64,000 bases of DNA. It comes from Microbulbifer sp. YPW1 (GTDB lineage Bacteria; Pseudomonadota; Gammaproteobacteria; Pseudomonadales; Cellvibrionaceae). A program made the translations under genes and the position numbers. The notes beneath the pieces were generated by a model. It did no database searches, was not told the origin of the DNA, and saw only the letters and a program-made list of their open reading frames with translations. The stretch lies in NCBI RefSeq assembly GCF_013367775.1, contig NZ_CP055157.1, positions 2,683,001-2,747,000 on the forward strand. Direction: 5' to 3'. This document shows positions 54,055-63,255 of the stretch, piece by piece; position 1 is the stretch's first letter, and each line of letters opens with the position of its first letter.

Positions 54055-55962
54055 ATGTCTGAAAACCTGCGTTTCAAAGACCACCACACCGAACAGCGGC
54101 TGTTTCGCAACCGTATGCTGGTGGCGATCTGTGGCGTTGTGGTTCTGCTGGGGGTGCTGGTGGCGCGCTTCTACAACCTGCAGGTGGTCAACTTTGAGGA
54201 CTACCGCACCCAGTCTGACCAGAACCGGATCCAGGTCCGCCCCGTCCCCCCTACCCGCGGATTGATCTACGATCGCAACGGCGAAATGCTGGCGGACAAC
54301 CGTCCCAGTTATACCCTTTCTATCGTGCGTGAGCGGGTCAAGGATCTGGATGCCACCCTGGAGCTGCTCGGCCACCTGGTGGAACTGGACGATAGCGACG
54401 TTGAGAAATTCAATCGCCGCCTGCAGCGCCGCCGACCGTTTGAGCCTGTCCCCCTGCGTTACCGCCTGAGCGAGGATGAAATCGCCCGTATCAGCGTCAA
54501 TGAATTCCACCTGCCGGGGGTATCCGTGGAGGCGGAACTGGTCCGCTATTACCCGCAGAGCAAGCTGTTTGCCCACAGCGTCGGTTACGTGGGGCGGATC
54601 AACGACCGCGAGCTTTCCGGCTTTACCGAGGAAGATGTGCGCCGTTACCGGGGTACCCAGAGTATCGGCAAGGTGGGGCTGGAGCGTTCCTACGAAGATT
54701 TGCTGCTGGGTGAGGTCGGATATGAAAACGTGGAGACCAATGCCCGCGGCCGTGTGTTACGGGTGCTGGAGCGCCATGACCCCAAGCCCGGTTCCGAGTT
54801 GACCCTGCATCTGGACACCCGCCTGCAACAGGTGGCTACCGAAGCACTGGGTGACAACCGCGGCGCGGTGGTGGCCATCGATGTCAAAACCGGCGGGGTA
54901 CTGGCGTTTGTCAGCCAGCCTTCGTTTGATCCGAACCTGTTTGTTACCGGCATCAGCTTCAAGGATTACAGTGCGCTGCGGGACTCCCTGGATGTGCCAC
55001 TGTTCAACCGTGTGGTGCAGGGGCAGTACCCGCCAGGATCGACCCTGAAGCCGATGATGGGCCTCGGTGGCCTCGCCGCGGGCATCATTACTGCTGAAAC
55101 CGAAGTGGCAGATCCCGGCTACTACAAGCTGCCCAATGACAAGCGCATCTACCGCGACTGGAAGCGCTGGGGGCACGGCAAGCATGTCGACCTGATCCAG
55201 GGGCTCGCCCAGAGCTGTGACGTTTACTTCTGGGATATGGCTGCGCGCTGGGACATCGACAGCATGCACGATGTTGCCACGCGTTTTGGACTGGGCGAGA
55301 AAACCGGTATCGACCTGCCGCGGGAGTACCCGGGGCTGTTCCCTTCGCGCGCCTGGAAACGCGGCGCCCGCGGTGTGCCCTGGTTCCCCGGTGACAGCCT
55401 GAATGCGGTGCTAGGGCAGGGTTTTGTACTGGCGACACCGCTGCAGCTGGCGGTGATGACTGCAACCATCGCCAATCGCGGTACCCATTATCGCCCGCAG
55501 ATGGTGATGGCCGTCGACGGCGTGGAGCAGCCGCCGGAGATACTGCATCACGTGGATGCGCGGCCGGAGCACTGGGATCTGGTATTCGAAGGTATGGAAG
55601 CTGTGGTTTACAGCCTCCACGGTACCGGTAAAAGAGCCGGCGCCGGGTTGGATTTCAAGGTCGCGGGTAAATCCGGCACCGCACAGGTGGTGGGGATCGC
55701 CCAGGGCGAAAGGTACGATTCCGAGGCGCTCAAGGAGCGACACCGGGACCACGCTCTGTTTGTGGCATTTGCGCCGGTGGACGATCCGCAGATTGCGGTG
55801 TCGGTGCTGGTAGAAAACGGTGAGGGCGGTGGACTCGTGGCGGCGCCGGTAGCGCGGGAAGTGTTCTTCGACTGGATGTCCCGCCCGCTGGAGGACACGG
55901 CCAGTCTGCAGTCCTGGCGCCCGCCGATGATGATTACTCAGGAGGCGCACATCCGTGGCTAG
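54055..55962 (+). CDS. mrdA: Penicillin-binding protein 2, elongation transpeptidase
   Basis: PBP2 crosslinks peptidoglycan during cell elongation, together with RodA and MreBCD. It has 635 residues. An N-terminal membrane anchor (MLVAICGVVVLLGVLVARFYNLQV) precedes the dimerisation domain with TRGLIYDRNGEMLADN. The transpeptidase domain shows Ser329 and Lys332 in GSTLKP, SCD near residue 386 and Lys539-Ser-Gly-Thr. The C-terminus overlaps the rodA start by 8 bases, which suggests coupled translation. Confidence 0.97.
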   Translation: MSENLRFKDHHTEQRLFRNRMLVAICGVVVLLGVLVARFYNLQVVNFEDYRTQSDQNRIQVRPVPPTRGLIYDRNGEMLADNRPSYTLSIVRERVKDLDATLELLGHLVELDDSDVEKFNRRLQRRRPFEPVPLRYRLSEDEIARISVNEFHLPGVSVEAELVRYYPQSKLFAHSVGYVGRINDRELSGFTEEDVRRYRGTQSIGKVGLERSYEDLLLGEVGYENVETNARGRVLRVLERHDPKPGSELTLHLDTRLQQVATEALGDNRGAVVAIDVKTGGVLAFVSQPSFDPNLFVTGISFKDYSALRDSLDVPLFNRVVQGQYPPGSTLKPMMGLGGLAAGIITAETEVADPGYYKLPNDKRIYRDWKRWGHGKHVDLIQGLAQSCDVYFWDMAARWDIDSMHDVATRFGLGEKTGIDLPREYPGLFPSRAWKRGARGVPWFPGDSLNAVLGQGFVLATPLQLAVMTATIANRGTHYRPQMVMAVDGVEQPPEILHHVDARPEHWDLVFEGMEAVVYSLHGTGKRAGAGLDFKVAGKSGTAQVVGIAQGERYDSEALKERHRDHALFVAFAPVDDPQIAVSVLVENGEGGGLVAAPVAREVFFDWMSRPLEDTASLQSWRPPMMITQEAHIRG

Positions 55963-57100
55963 TCGCGATTATATGCACCGCCTGCCGGATGCCGGCAGCA
56001 GCCTGCGGCGGCCGGAAAGCTTCTCCCGCCGTTGGCATATTGATGTTCCCCTGTTGCTGTTGCTGATGGTGCTGGCTGGCGTTGGCCTGGTGGTGCTGTA
56101 CAGCGCGTCCGGGGAAGAGATCCATTACGTCAAGCGACAGGCGGTTTTCATGGGGCTCGCGTTTGTGGGCATGGCGATCGCCGCGCAGATCCCGCTGGAA
56201 TTCTACCGGCGCTGGTCCCCCTGGTTTTATCTTGCCGGCTGTTGCCTGTTGGTGGCGGTGCTGTTTTTCGGTGTGGGCGCAAAAGGGGCCCAGCGCTGGT
56301 TGCAGATTGGCGGGTTTCGCTTCCAGCCCTCGGAAGCGTTGAAGCTCGCGGTACCTATTGCGGTAGCGGCCTACTTGCACAAGCGCAGCTTGCCGCCTTC
56401 GTTCCTCACGGTCGCCGGGACCCTCATTATCATCGGTATTCCGGCGGCGCTGATCGTGCGGCAGCCGGATCTGGGAACCTCGATCCTGATCGCAGCATCG
56501 GGCATTTTTGCGCTCTACCTGGCTGGCTTGAGCTGGAGAATGATCGGCGGTGCCGCGGTCATGGGCGCGATGGCCGCCTGGCCCATGTGGATGTGGGGCC
56601 TGCGGGAATACCAGAAACAGCGCATTCTGACCCTGTTCAACCCGGATGCGGACCGCCTGGGTGCCGGCTGGAACATCTTCCAGTCGAAGGCCGCCATTGG
56701 TTCCGGTGGATGGGCTGGCAAGGGGTACATGCAGGGCACCCAGTCGCAGCTGGATTTCCTGCCGGAAAGCCACACGGATTTCATTATCGCGGTACTGGCC
56801 GAGGAGTGGGGAATGCGCGGAGCGCTTATCCTGCTCACCCTGTATCTGTTGATCATTGCCCGGGGCATCTATATTAGTTTTATGGCCCAGCATGTATTCG
56901 GACGTCTGTTGGCGGGTAGTATCACGCTGACATTTTTCGTTTATGTGTTTGTGAACATCGGTATGGTGACGGGCCTGTTGCCGGTGGTGGGGGTGCCCCT
57001 GCCGCTGGTAAGTCACGGCGGCACCTCGGTGATTACCCTGATGGCCGGTTTCGGCATTCTGATGGCGATCAGTACGGAAAGACGCAGAGTACTTTTTTAA
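55955..57100 (+). CDS. rodA: Peptidoglycan glycosyltransferase RodA
   Basis: RodA is the SEDS-family polymerase that builds glycan strands with PBP2. It has 381 residues from the GTG at 55955, with AGGAGG upstream; an ATG at 55973 is possible. It is polytopic, with about ten helices beginning VPLLLLLMVLAGVGLVVLYSASG. GAKGAQRWLQIGGFRFQPSE is the conserved SEDS loop, and LPESHTDFIIAVLAEEWG with VGVPLPLVSHGGTS gives the catalytic and C-terminal signatures. The next gene, mltB, is 140 bases on. Confidence 0.97.
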   Translation: MASRDYMHRLPDAGSSLRRPESFSRRWHIDVPLLLLLMVLAGVGLVVLYSASGEEIHYVKRQAVFMGLAFVGMAIAAQIPLEFYRRWSPWFYLAGCCLLVAVLFFGVGAKGAQRWLQIGGFRFQPSEALKLAVPIAVAAYLHKRSLPPSFLTVAGTLIIIGIPAALIVRQPDLGTSILIAASGIFALYLAGLSWRMIGGAAVMGAMAAWPMWMWGLREYQKQRILTLFNPDADRLGAGWNIFQSKAAIGSGGWAGKGYMQGTQSQLDFLPESHTDFIIAVLAEEWGMRGALILLTLYLLIIARGIYISFMAQHVFGRLLAGSITLTFFVYVFVNIGMVTGLLPVVGVPLPLVSHGGTSVITLMAGFGILMAISTERRRVLF

Positions 57101-57240
57101 TGGCTTGATACTTGGTGGCTCAATGTGAGCCCGTTCAGCCAAACTTCACTTTTTCCCGTGTATCGTGCCACTTTTTGGCGCGTTTGCAGTCACAACAGCG
57201 TATCGATGTTAATAACTGAAAAAGTAGTTGGAAGTACTCT

Positions 57241-58251
57241 ATGAACACAGGAGCGGTTGTTTTGAAGTGGACCACAGGATTGTTGGCGGGTTTGGGACTG
57301 GTTCTCAGCGCCTGTGCGCAAGAGCAGGGGCACGAGGAAAATGCCCAGGCCCAGGCCTTTGTGGATTACATGGTGGCCGAGCACAACTTCAACCGCGATG
57401 AACTGCAGCTGCTGATGAAAGATGCCAAGCGCAAGGACTCGATCCTCAAGGCGATCAAGCGTCCGGCGGAAAAAGCCAAGCCCTGGCACGAGTACCGCAA
57501 AATCTTCATCACCAATACGCGTATTGCCGGCGGAGTGGAATTCTGGGACAAGAATGCGGATGCGCTGAAGGCTGCGGAGGAAAAGTACGGTGTGCCGCCG
57601 GAAATGATCGTGGCGATCATCGGCGTGGAAACCCGTTACGGTGGCAATATGGGCAGCTACCGGGTCCTGGATGCGCTCTCCACCCTGGCGTTCAACTATC
57701 CCCGCCGTTCCAAGTTCTTTACCAAGGAACTGGAAAACTACCTGCTGCTCACCCGCGATGAAAAAATCGATCCGACCACGTTGAAAGGTTCCTACGCCGG
57801 CGCCATGGGCTTCGGTCAATTTATGCCCTCGAGCTACCGTCACTACGCGGTGGATTTCAACGGCGATGGCCGCGTGGATATCTGGACCGATACCGAAGAT
57901 GCCATCGGCAGCGTGGCCAACTATTTTGTCGAGCACGGTTGGAAAGCCGGTGAACCGATCACCGTCATTACCCAGCCGCTGCCTAATGCGGATATGACCA
58001 TCGTCAATGACGACCTGAAGCCCAAATGGACAGTGGGTGAACTTGAAGCCAAGGGTTTCCCCACCACGGCGCAGGTTACCAAGGATATGCCTGCCAACGT
58101 ATTCTCCCTGGATGCGGAAAATGGGGAACAGTTCTGGATTGGTCTGAACAATTTCTACACCATCACCCGCTATAACCACAGCCGTTTGTACGCCATGGCG
58201 GTATACGAGCTTGGCCAGGAAATTATCAAAGCGCGGGGTGGTCGCTCCTGA
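57241..58251 (+). CDS. mltB: Lytic murein transglycosylase B, lipoprotein
   Basis: MltB cleaves peptidoglycan glycan strands to 1,6-anhydro ends. It has 336 residues. The lipoprotein signal ends LSAC near residue 24. The catalytic Glu130 is in GVETRYGGNMGSYRVLDALSTLAF. GSYAGAMGFGQFMPSSYRHYAVDFNGDG and EDAIGSVANYF fit the SLT-2/MltB domain. It lies between rodA and rlpA, so synthetic and lytic enzymes of the elongation complex are clustered, and it is closed by a terminator. Confidence 0.96.
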   Translation: MNTGAVVLKWTTGLLAGLGLVLSACAQEQGHEENAQAQAFVDYMVAEHNFNRDELQLLMKDAKRKDSILKAIKRPAEKAKPWHEYRKIFITNTRIAGGVEFWDKNADALKAAEEKYGVPPEMIVAIIGVETRYGGNMGSYRVLDALSTLAFNYPRRSKFFTKELENYLLLTRDEKIDPTTLKGSYAGAMGFGQFMPSSYRHYAVDFNGDGRVDIWTDTEDAIGSVANYFVEHGWKAGEPITVITQPLPNADMTIVNDDLKPKWTVGELEAKGFPTTAQVTKDMPANVFSLDAENGEQFWIGLNNFYTITRYNHSRLYAMAVYELGQEIIKARGGRS

Positions 58252-58290
58252 GGTTTCGGGGGTCGCTAAACCAATAAGCAGATTTTCTGT

Positions 58291-58321
58291 GCCGGATATC
58301 AGCGGTATATCCGGCCTTTTT
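58291..58321 (+). terminator. Rho-independent terminator after mltB
   Basis: A perfect 9-bp stem (GCCGGATAT at 58291-58299 with ATATCCGGC at 58307-58315), a 7-nt loop and a following CTTTTTA tract lie 40 bases after the mltB stop. Confidence 0.85.
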
Positions 58322-58384
58322 ACGCATAGCAATTACGATAAATCGCGGTAGCGGGCGCTGTTTGACCTGCTCCGGGGGGAAGGC

Positions 58385-59299
58385 ATGAAAATCAGAAAAA
58401 TTGCGGCTAAAGCCGCGGGCTTTGCCCGTTTCGGGGCTGGTCTCACGCTGGCGTTACTCGGCGCCTGCAGCACTGTACCTCTACAGGATTCGGGTAAGGC
58501 CAAAGTGGAACCGAAAGATGTGCCCTTCGATCAGGTCCGCGATAGCGGCCCGGATGTCCCGGTCGATATGCTCGCCACACCGGAAGTTACCCCGGTGCGG
58601 GAACCAATCGGAGTTGCCGGCAACAAATCTCCCTATGTGGTTAATGGCGTTAAATACCGGGTATTGAAAGGTGTAAAGGGCTATAGCGAGCGCGGGCATG
58701 CCTCCTGGTACGGCACCAAATTCCACGGGCGTAAAACGGCCAATGGCGAGGTCTACAATATGTACGCCCTGTCCGCGGCACACAAAACGTTGCCACTGCC
58801 CAGTTACGCTAAAGTCACCAACCTGGACAACGGTCGCAGTATCATCGTCCGCGTCAACGATCGCGGCCCCTTTGTGCCGGGGCGCATTATTGATCTCAGC
58901 TATACCGCGGCGCAGAAACTCGGGTATATCGACAAAGGCGTTGCGCGGGTAGAAGTGGTGGCTCTGGACCCCGAATCCCTGCCCAGTGCGACAGAAAGCC
59001 TGGCAGTGGAAAAAGACGCCGCAGCGCGTAAAGGTCTGCCGCAAGACGCCAGTTTCAAACTGCCGGAAAATACGTTTTTGCAGGTGGGCGCTTACAGTTC
59101 ATCGTCCCAGGCAGAAGAGATTCGTGGACAACTGGCCGCTGCATTCGGCTATCCTGTATCCGTCAGCCCGATAAACCGTGACGGAAAAATGCTTTACCGG
59201 GTGCGTATCGGACCCATTGCCCAGCAGCGGGCACTGGCCGCATTGCGGGAATCTGTAGAGCAGGAGAATTTCGGCCAACCCCAGGTGGTGGTTGACTGA
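58385..59299 (+). CDS. rlpA: RlpA-family septal lytic transglycosylase (SPOR-domain lipoprotein)
   Basis: RlpA of Pseudomonas cleaves naked glycan strands at the septum. The protein has 304 residues with a lipobox LLGAC (Cys28). The double-psi beta-barrel domain runs from about residue 105 (RGHASWYGTKFHGRKTANGE) to about 190, and has the conserved VRVNDRGPFVPGRIIDLS with the catalytic Asp region. A SPOR domain at about 225-300 (FLQVGAYSSSSQAEEI to RVRIGPI) targets denuded septal glycan. It starts 133 bases after mltB, beyond that gene's terminator, and is itself closed by a terminator. Confidence 0.96.
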   Translation: MKIRKIAAKAAGFARFGAGLTLALLGACSTVPLQDSGKAKVEPKDVPFDQVRDSGPDVPVDMLATPEVTPVREPIGVAGNKSPYVVNGVKYRVLKGVKGYSERGHASWYGTKFHGRKTANGEVYNMYALSAAHKTLPLPSYAKVTNLDNGRSIIVRVNDRGPFVPGRIIDLSYTAAQKLGYIDKGVARVEVVALDPESLPSATESLAVEKDAAARKGLPQDASFKLPENTFLQVGAYSSSSQAEEIRGQLAAAFGYPVSVSPINRDGKMLYRVRIGPIAQQRALAALRESVEQENFGQPQVVVD

Positions 59300-59321
59300 T
59301 TGGCTGCCCGGCAGCGTATTC

Positions 59322-59342
59322 CCCGGCCGGCGCCGGGTTTTT
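59322..59342 (+). terminator. Rho-independent terminator after rlpA
   Basis: CCCGGC and GCCGGG (6 bp, loop CGGC) are followed by TTTTT. The stem lies 22 bases after the rlpA stop and 36 bases before dacA, so dacA needs its own promoter or readthrough. Confidence 0.7.
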
Positions 59343-59377
59343 GACACTTTTCGAACGCAAGGAATAAAGAGATACCC

Positions 59378-60526
59378 ATGTTCAAACGCTTATTTGCCTG
59401 TCTGCTCCTGTTAGTCAGCACCAGTGTGGCCCAGGCCGATAAACCGCTGATACCAGCGCCGCCGCAGCTTGCAGCCTCCGCCTATTTACTGATTGACGCC
59501 CATACCGGCCAGGTACTGGTTGAGCACGATGCGGACAAGCAGATTCCGCCGGCCAGCCTGACCAAGATGATGACCAGCTACATCGTCTCCGAAGAGCTGG
59601 ATAAAGGCGCCATCAAAGAGCAGGACATGGTGAATATTTCGGAGAAGGCCTGGCGCAAGGGCGGCTCCAAGATGTTCGTTAAGGTCGGCGACAAGGTGCC
59701 GGTGATCGACCTGCTGCGTGGCGTTATCGTGCAGTCCGGCAACGATGCCAGTATTGCCCTGGCAGAGTATGTTTCCGGCAGTGAAGAAGTCTTTGCCGAG
59801 GTAATGAACCAGCAGGCACAACTGCTGGGTATGCAGGATACCCATTTCGTCAACGCCACTGGCTGGCCGGCGGAAGGGCATGTCACCACCGCGCGCGATC
59901 TGGGTAAGCTGGCGCGCGCACTGATCCAGGATCACCCGGATCACTATGCCCTGTATTCAGAGAAGTACTTTCGCTTTAATGGCATCAATCAGCCCAACCG
60001 CAACCGCCTGCTGTGGCGCGACCCGGCGGTAGATGGCATCAAGACAGGTCACACCGAAGAGGCGGGTTACTGCCTGGTGGCTTCCGCAGTGAAGCGCGGC
60101 ATGCGCCTGATTTCCGTGGTGGTCGGTACCGACAGCGATGAAAAACGTGCGGCGGAAACCCAAAAGCTCCTGGCCTACGGTTTCCGCTACTACCAGACTC
60201 ACAAAGTGTACGGCAGCAACGATGTGCTGCAGACCGAGCGAGTGTGGGCGGGCAAAACGGATACCGTGGGTATCGCGGTGAAAAACGACGTATTTGTCAC
60301 TATCCCCCGCGGCGGCGAAGAGAGCATCAAGGCCGACCTGATTATCGACGGAGAGCTCAAGGCACCCCTGGCCAAGGGGCAACAGGTGGGCAAGGTTGTT
60401 GTGACCCTGGATGGAGAAACCGTCGCTGACGTGCCTGCGGTGGTGGCGGAAGACGTGGAGGAAGCCGGCTTCTTCAAGCGTATCTGGGACGCGGTCAAGC
60501 GCTTTGTCATGGGCTTTTTCGAGTAA
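59378..60526 (+). CDS. dacA: D-alanyl-D-alanine carboxypeptidase (PBP5/6 type)
   Basis: DacA trims the terminal D-Ala from peptidoglycan stem peptides. It has 382 residues. The signal peptide (LFACLLLLVSTSVAQA) ends near residue 20. The active site shows Ser60-Leu-Thr-Lys63, Ser120-Gly-Asn122 and Lys222-Thr-Gly. The C-terminal PBP5-type domain and the amphipathic tail (FFKRIWDAVKRFVMGFFE) anchor it to the inner membrane. It follows rlpA, an order seen in other gammaproteobacteria, and precedes the ybeD-lipB-lipA genes. Confidence 0.97.
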   Translation: MFKRLFACLLLLVSTSVAQADKPLIPAPPQLAASAYLLIDAHTGQVLVEHDADKQIPPASLTKMMTSYIVSEELDKGAIKEQDMVNISEKAWRKGGSKMFVKVGDKVPVIDLLRGVIVQSGNDASIALAEYVSGSEEVFAEVMNQQAQLLGMQDTHFVNATGWPAEGHVTTARDLGKLARALIQDHPDHYALYSEKYFRFNGINQPNRNRLLWRDPAVDGIKTGHTEEAGYCLVASAVKRGMRLISVVVGTDSDEKRAAETQKLLAYGFRYYQTHKVYGSNDVLQTERVWAGKTDTVGIAVKNDVFVTIPRGGEESIKADLIIDGELKAPLAKGQQVGKVVVTLDGETVADVPAVVAEDVEEAGFFKRIWDAVKRFVMGFFE

Positions 60527-60549
60527 TTCGAGCCGAAAATACCCCAATC

Positions 60550-60575
60550 AGCCCGGTGGCGTGGTCCACCGGGCT
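60550..60575 (+). terminator. Possible terminator after dacA
   Basis: AGCCCGGTGG and CCACCGGGCT form a perfect 10-bp stem with a 6-nt loop, 23 bases after the dacA stop. No T run follows, so termination strength is uncertain. Confidence 0.5.
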
Positions 60576-60621
60576 ATGATTCTCTCTCCCTAAAGCAGTT
60601 TCTTCTGCAATCTTTCCTCGC

Positions 60622-60650
60622 TGTCCACTCCACTGTCGGCACTGTATAAT
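60622..60650 (+). promoter_or_regulatory. Candidate promoter of ybeD-lipB-lipA
   Basis: A perfect -10 element TATAAT (60645-60650) stands 17 bases after a weak -35 TGTCCA (60622-60627, three of six consensus bases). It lies 77 bases before ybeD. Confidence 0.5.
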
Positions 60651-60726
60651 CGCCGCCCGGCCGCAACTCCCGCTGGGATTGGTCCCTGCGCCTCCATTAT
60701 CTGTCCTGCGGCCCAGTGAGTGTGGT

Positions 60727-61008
60727 ATGACCCAGGATACAGAGCAGCAGCCTCCAAAAATTGAGTTTCCCTGTGAAGACTACATGGTCAAAGTGGTGCG
60801 AGACACCGATGATCAGGTCCACGAATTCGTCATGGAGGTGATGCGCCGCCATGCACCGGAGTTGGATGAAGAGCGCTTGCGGCACAAGCCGAGCCGCAAT
60901 GGCAAGTTCACCTCGGTGACCTTCTTCATTCTGGCCACCGGCGAGCCCCAGTTGAAGGCACTGTTCGAAGAACTCAAAGCCCATCCGGGCGTGTACATGG
61001 TGCTGTGA
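60727..61008 (+). CDS. ybeD: DUF493-family protein YbeD
   Basis: This is a small ACT-like protein of 93 residues from the ATG at 60727; the frame extends upstream without family character. It shows [34 protein letters not shown] and ends in [14 protein letters not shown], which match YbeD. A regulatory role linked to lipoate genes is inferred from conserved position upstream of lipB. Its TGA overlaps the lipB ATG by one base (TGATG). Confidence 0.94.
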   Translation: MTQDTEQQPPKIEFPCEDYMVKVVRDTDDQVHEFVMEVMRRHAPELDEERLRHKPSRNGKFTSVTFFILATGEPQLKALFEELKAHPGVYMVL

Positions 61009-61745
61009 TGGCCGCCCCAAAACCGGTCATCTATAACCTTGGCCGGCGCGACTACGAAACCGTATGGCGTGCCATGGCCCACTACACTGACAACCGCGGC
61101 AACGACGCCGGGGATCAGATCTGGTGTGTTGAACATCCCCCCGTATTTACCCAGGGCCAGGCCGGCAAGGCGGAACATCTGCTCAATACCGGGGATATCC
61201 CCGTGGTACAGGTGGATCGCGGCGGCCAGGTGACCTATCACGGTCCCGGTCAGCTGGTGGTCTATCCACTGCTGGACCTGCGCCGCAGCAAAATCGGCGT
61301 GCGCGATCTGGTTACTGCGCTGGAAGAGGCCACCGTTGCCATGCTGGCGGAATTCGGAATCCCCGCCGCGCCGCGTCCCGATGCACCCGGGGTATATCTG
61401 ACTGAAGGGCCGCGTGCCGGCAACAAGATCGCTTCCATTGGCCTGCGGGTGCGTCGAGGCTGTAGCTTTCACGGTATTGCCATCAATATCGATATGGATC
61501 TCGGTCCTTTCCTGCGTATCAACCCCTGTGGCTACGCGGGCATGCAGATGGTGCAGATGGCGGAGATTGTCCAGCCCACCCCCGCGTGGGAAGCAGTGGC
61601 AAAAAGCTTTGTCGCGGCCCTGCAGCAAAAGCTGCAATTGCCGGAGGCCAGTTGGCAGCCGGTGGACGAACAGTTATTTGACGAAAAGTTATTTGCGGTA
61701 CCCGGCACAGCGCAGGGTACCGAACCAGGAACGAGCAATGTCTGA
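61008..61745 (+). CDS. lipB: Lipoyl(octanoyl) transferase LipB
   Basis: LipB moves octanoate from acyl carrier protein to lipoate-dependent apoenzymes. I start it at the ATG at 61008 (245 residues); a GTG at 61005 is also in frame. [20 protein letters not shown] is the substrate loop. The catalytic pair is Cys174 in [13 protein letters not shown] and Lys140 in [14 protein letters not shown]. The C-terminal part is unusual in being slightly longer, with repetitive [10 protein letters not shown]. The last 8 bases overlap the lipA start. Confidence 0.96.
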   Translation: MAAPKPVIYNLGRRDYETVWRAMAHYTDNRGNDAGDQIWCVEHPPVFTQGQAGKAEHLLNTGDIPVVQVDRGGQVTYHGPGQLVVYPLLDLRRSKIGVRDLVTALEEATVAMLAEFGIPAAPRPDAPGVYLTEGPRAGNKIASIGLRVRRGCSFHGIAINIDMDLGPFLRINPCGYAGMQMVQMAEIVQPTPAWEAVAKSFVAALQQKLQLPEASWQPVDEQLFDEKLFAVPGTAQGTEPGTSNV

Positions 61746-62790
61746 ACGATTTGACGCCGACCAGTCCGAAATCAAAGCGACCACCGTCGAGCCGGGTGAG
61801 GCTGCCAAGCCGGAAATCACCCCGGTAAAGCGCACTCGTCGTCTGCAACAGGGCGAAAAACTGCGCGATGGCGACAAGGTAGAGCGTATCCCGGTGAAGG
61901 TGATCGCGAGTGACCAGACGCTGCGCAAGCCGGACTGGATTCGGGTGAAAGTACCGTCGGTGAAGGCATCCAAGGAAGTGGAGCGGATCAAGAGCATCCT
62001 GCGTTCGCAGAAGCTCGCTACCGTGTGTGAAGAAGCCAGTTGCCCGAACCTGGGGGAATGCTTCAGTGGTGGTACCGCCACCTTCATGATCATGGGTGAG
62101 ATCTGTACCCGTCGCTGCCCCTTCTGCGATGTGGGCCACGGCAAGCCCAATCCGCTGGATCCGAATGAGCCTCAGCAACTGGCCGAAGCCATTGCGGCAA
62201 TGAGTCTGCGCTACGTGGTCATCACCTCTGTGGACCGCGATGACCTGCGTGACGGCGGTGCCCAGCACTTCGCCGAGTGCATCAAGCAATCTCGTGAACT
62301 GTCGCCCAATCTGCAGGTGGAAATCCTGACCCCGGACTTCCGCGGCCGTATGGACATCGCTCTGGATATTCTCGAGGCCGAAGCCCCGGATGTGTTCAAC
62401 CACAACCTGGAAACCGTGCCGCGTCTGTACCGCGAATCCCGTCCTGGTGCCAACTACAAGTGGTCCCTGAAACTGCTGCAGGAATACAAAAAACGCCGTC
62501 CGGATGTGCTGACGAAGTCCGGCCTGATGGTGGGCCTCGGTGAGACCAAGGAAGAAATTTTCGAGGTGCTGGACGATATGCGTGCGCACGATATCGACAT
62601 GCTCACCATCGGTCAGTACCTGCAGCCGAGCAAGGAGCACCTGCCGGTGCAGCGCTATGTACACCCGGATGAGTTTGAAGAGTACCGCCGCTACGCCGAG
62701 CAGATCGGCTTTACCCACGCGGCCTGTGGGCCGATGGTGCGCTCGTCTTACCACGCCGACAAGCAGGCGCACGGCGAAAAGGTCAGCTGA
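61738..62790 (+). CDS. lipA: Lipoyl synthase
   Basis: LipA is the radical-SAM enzyme that inserts two sulfurs into the octanoyl chain. It has 350 residues. The auxiliary cluster motif CX4CX5C is Cys97, Cys102 and Cys108, and the radical-SAM CX3CX2C is Cys123, Cys127 and Cys130 in CTRRCPFC. An acidic, poorly conserved N-terminus of about 40 residues precedes the core. SSYHAD near the C-terminus carries the conserved RSSYHA serine. It is translationally coupled to lipB and is followed by a terminator. Confidence 0.97.
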   Translation: MSERFDADQSEIKATTVEPGEAAKPEITPVKRTRRLQQGEKLRDGDKVERIPVKVIASDQTLRKPDWIRVKVPSVKASKEVERIKSILRSQKLATVCEEASCPNLGECFSGGTATFMIMGEICTRRCPFCDVGHGKPNPLDPNEPQQLAEAIAAMSLRYVVITSVDRDDLRDGGAQHFAECIKQSRELSPNLQVEILTPDFRGRMDIALDILEAEAPDVFNHNLETVPRLYRESRPGANYKWSLKLLQEYKKRRPDVLTKSGLMVGLGETKEEIFEVLDDMRAHDIDMLTIGQYLQPSKEHLPVQRYVHPDEFEEYRRYAEQIGFTHAACGPMVRSSYHADKQAHGEKVS

Positions 62791-62807
62791 TAATCTGGTT
62801 TGACTTT

Positions 62808-62840
62808 GCGGCTCGGTAAACTTCGGCCGGGCCGCTTTCT
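62808..62840 (+). terminator. Terminator after lipA
   Basis: A 9-bp stem (GCGGCTCGG at 62808-62816 with CCGGGCCGC at 62827-62835, one G-U pair), a 10-nt loop and TTTCT lie 18 bases after the lipA stop. Confidence 0.7.
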
Positions 62841-63255
62841 CCCTCCCCGCTTTACGTCCCCTATCATTTACTTCCCGATTGGCCCTATTCCCGGGTATCA
62901 GTGCCCTTGGTGTGATTCCTCACCGACTTTCCTCTGGCTGTTTTCTTCAATTCTGCAGCCGTATAACAGCAAAACTCCCTTTGCAGTGTGCATATTTCTC
63001 ATGTGACGAGTGCGTCTCATTTTTTGCATCTGAATTCACATCTTTTTTTCTTTCTGCATTTCCAACGCCGCAATTTTGAAAATTTGGCTCGAAAGTCATC
63101 TTTTTGTGGGTCTGTTTTGAATTTCAGGCACGTTGCAACTACACCGGTGTCGCGCGTGGCGCTACCCAAAGTCATCATATTTTCTGATTGTCATGGAGAT
63201 GGGGTTGGAATATTTCATCAGTTTTCATCGTCAGTGCCGGTATTATTTTTACCGA
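62841..63255. other. AT-rich intergenic region after lipA
   Basis: This 415-base region shows no convincing gene. From about 62990 the base composition drops to roughly 40-45% GC, with T-rich stretches (for example 63045-63100), unlike the rest of the window. Several small frames exist (one at 62988-63383) but they have odd composition, rich in Phe, Cys and His, and no family character. It probably holds the promoter of the following gene. Confidence 0.6.

Noticed and set aside
53221..54576. Minus-strand frame of 451 codons across rlmH and the start of mrdA
   Set aside because: Spans two conserved genes and an intergenic gap; low-complexity Gln/His/Arg composition.
55934..57142. Minus-strand frame of 402 codons opposite rodA
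   Set aside because: Antisense to a clear SEDS gene; strongly hydrophilic His/Gln/Arg composition typical of shadows of membrane-protein genes.
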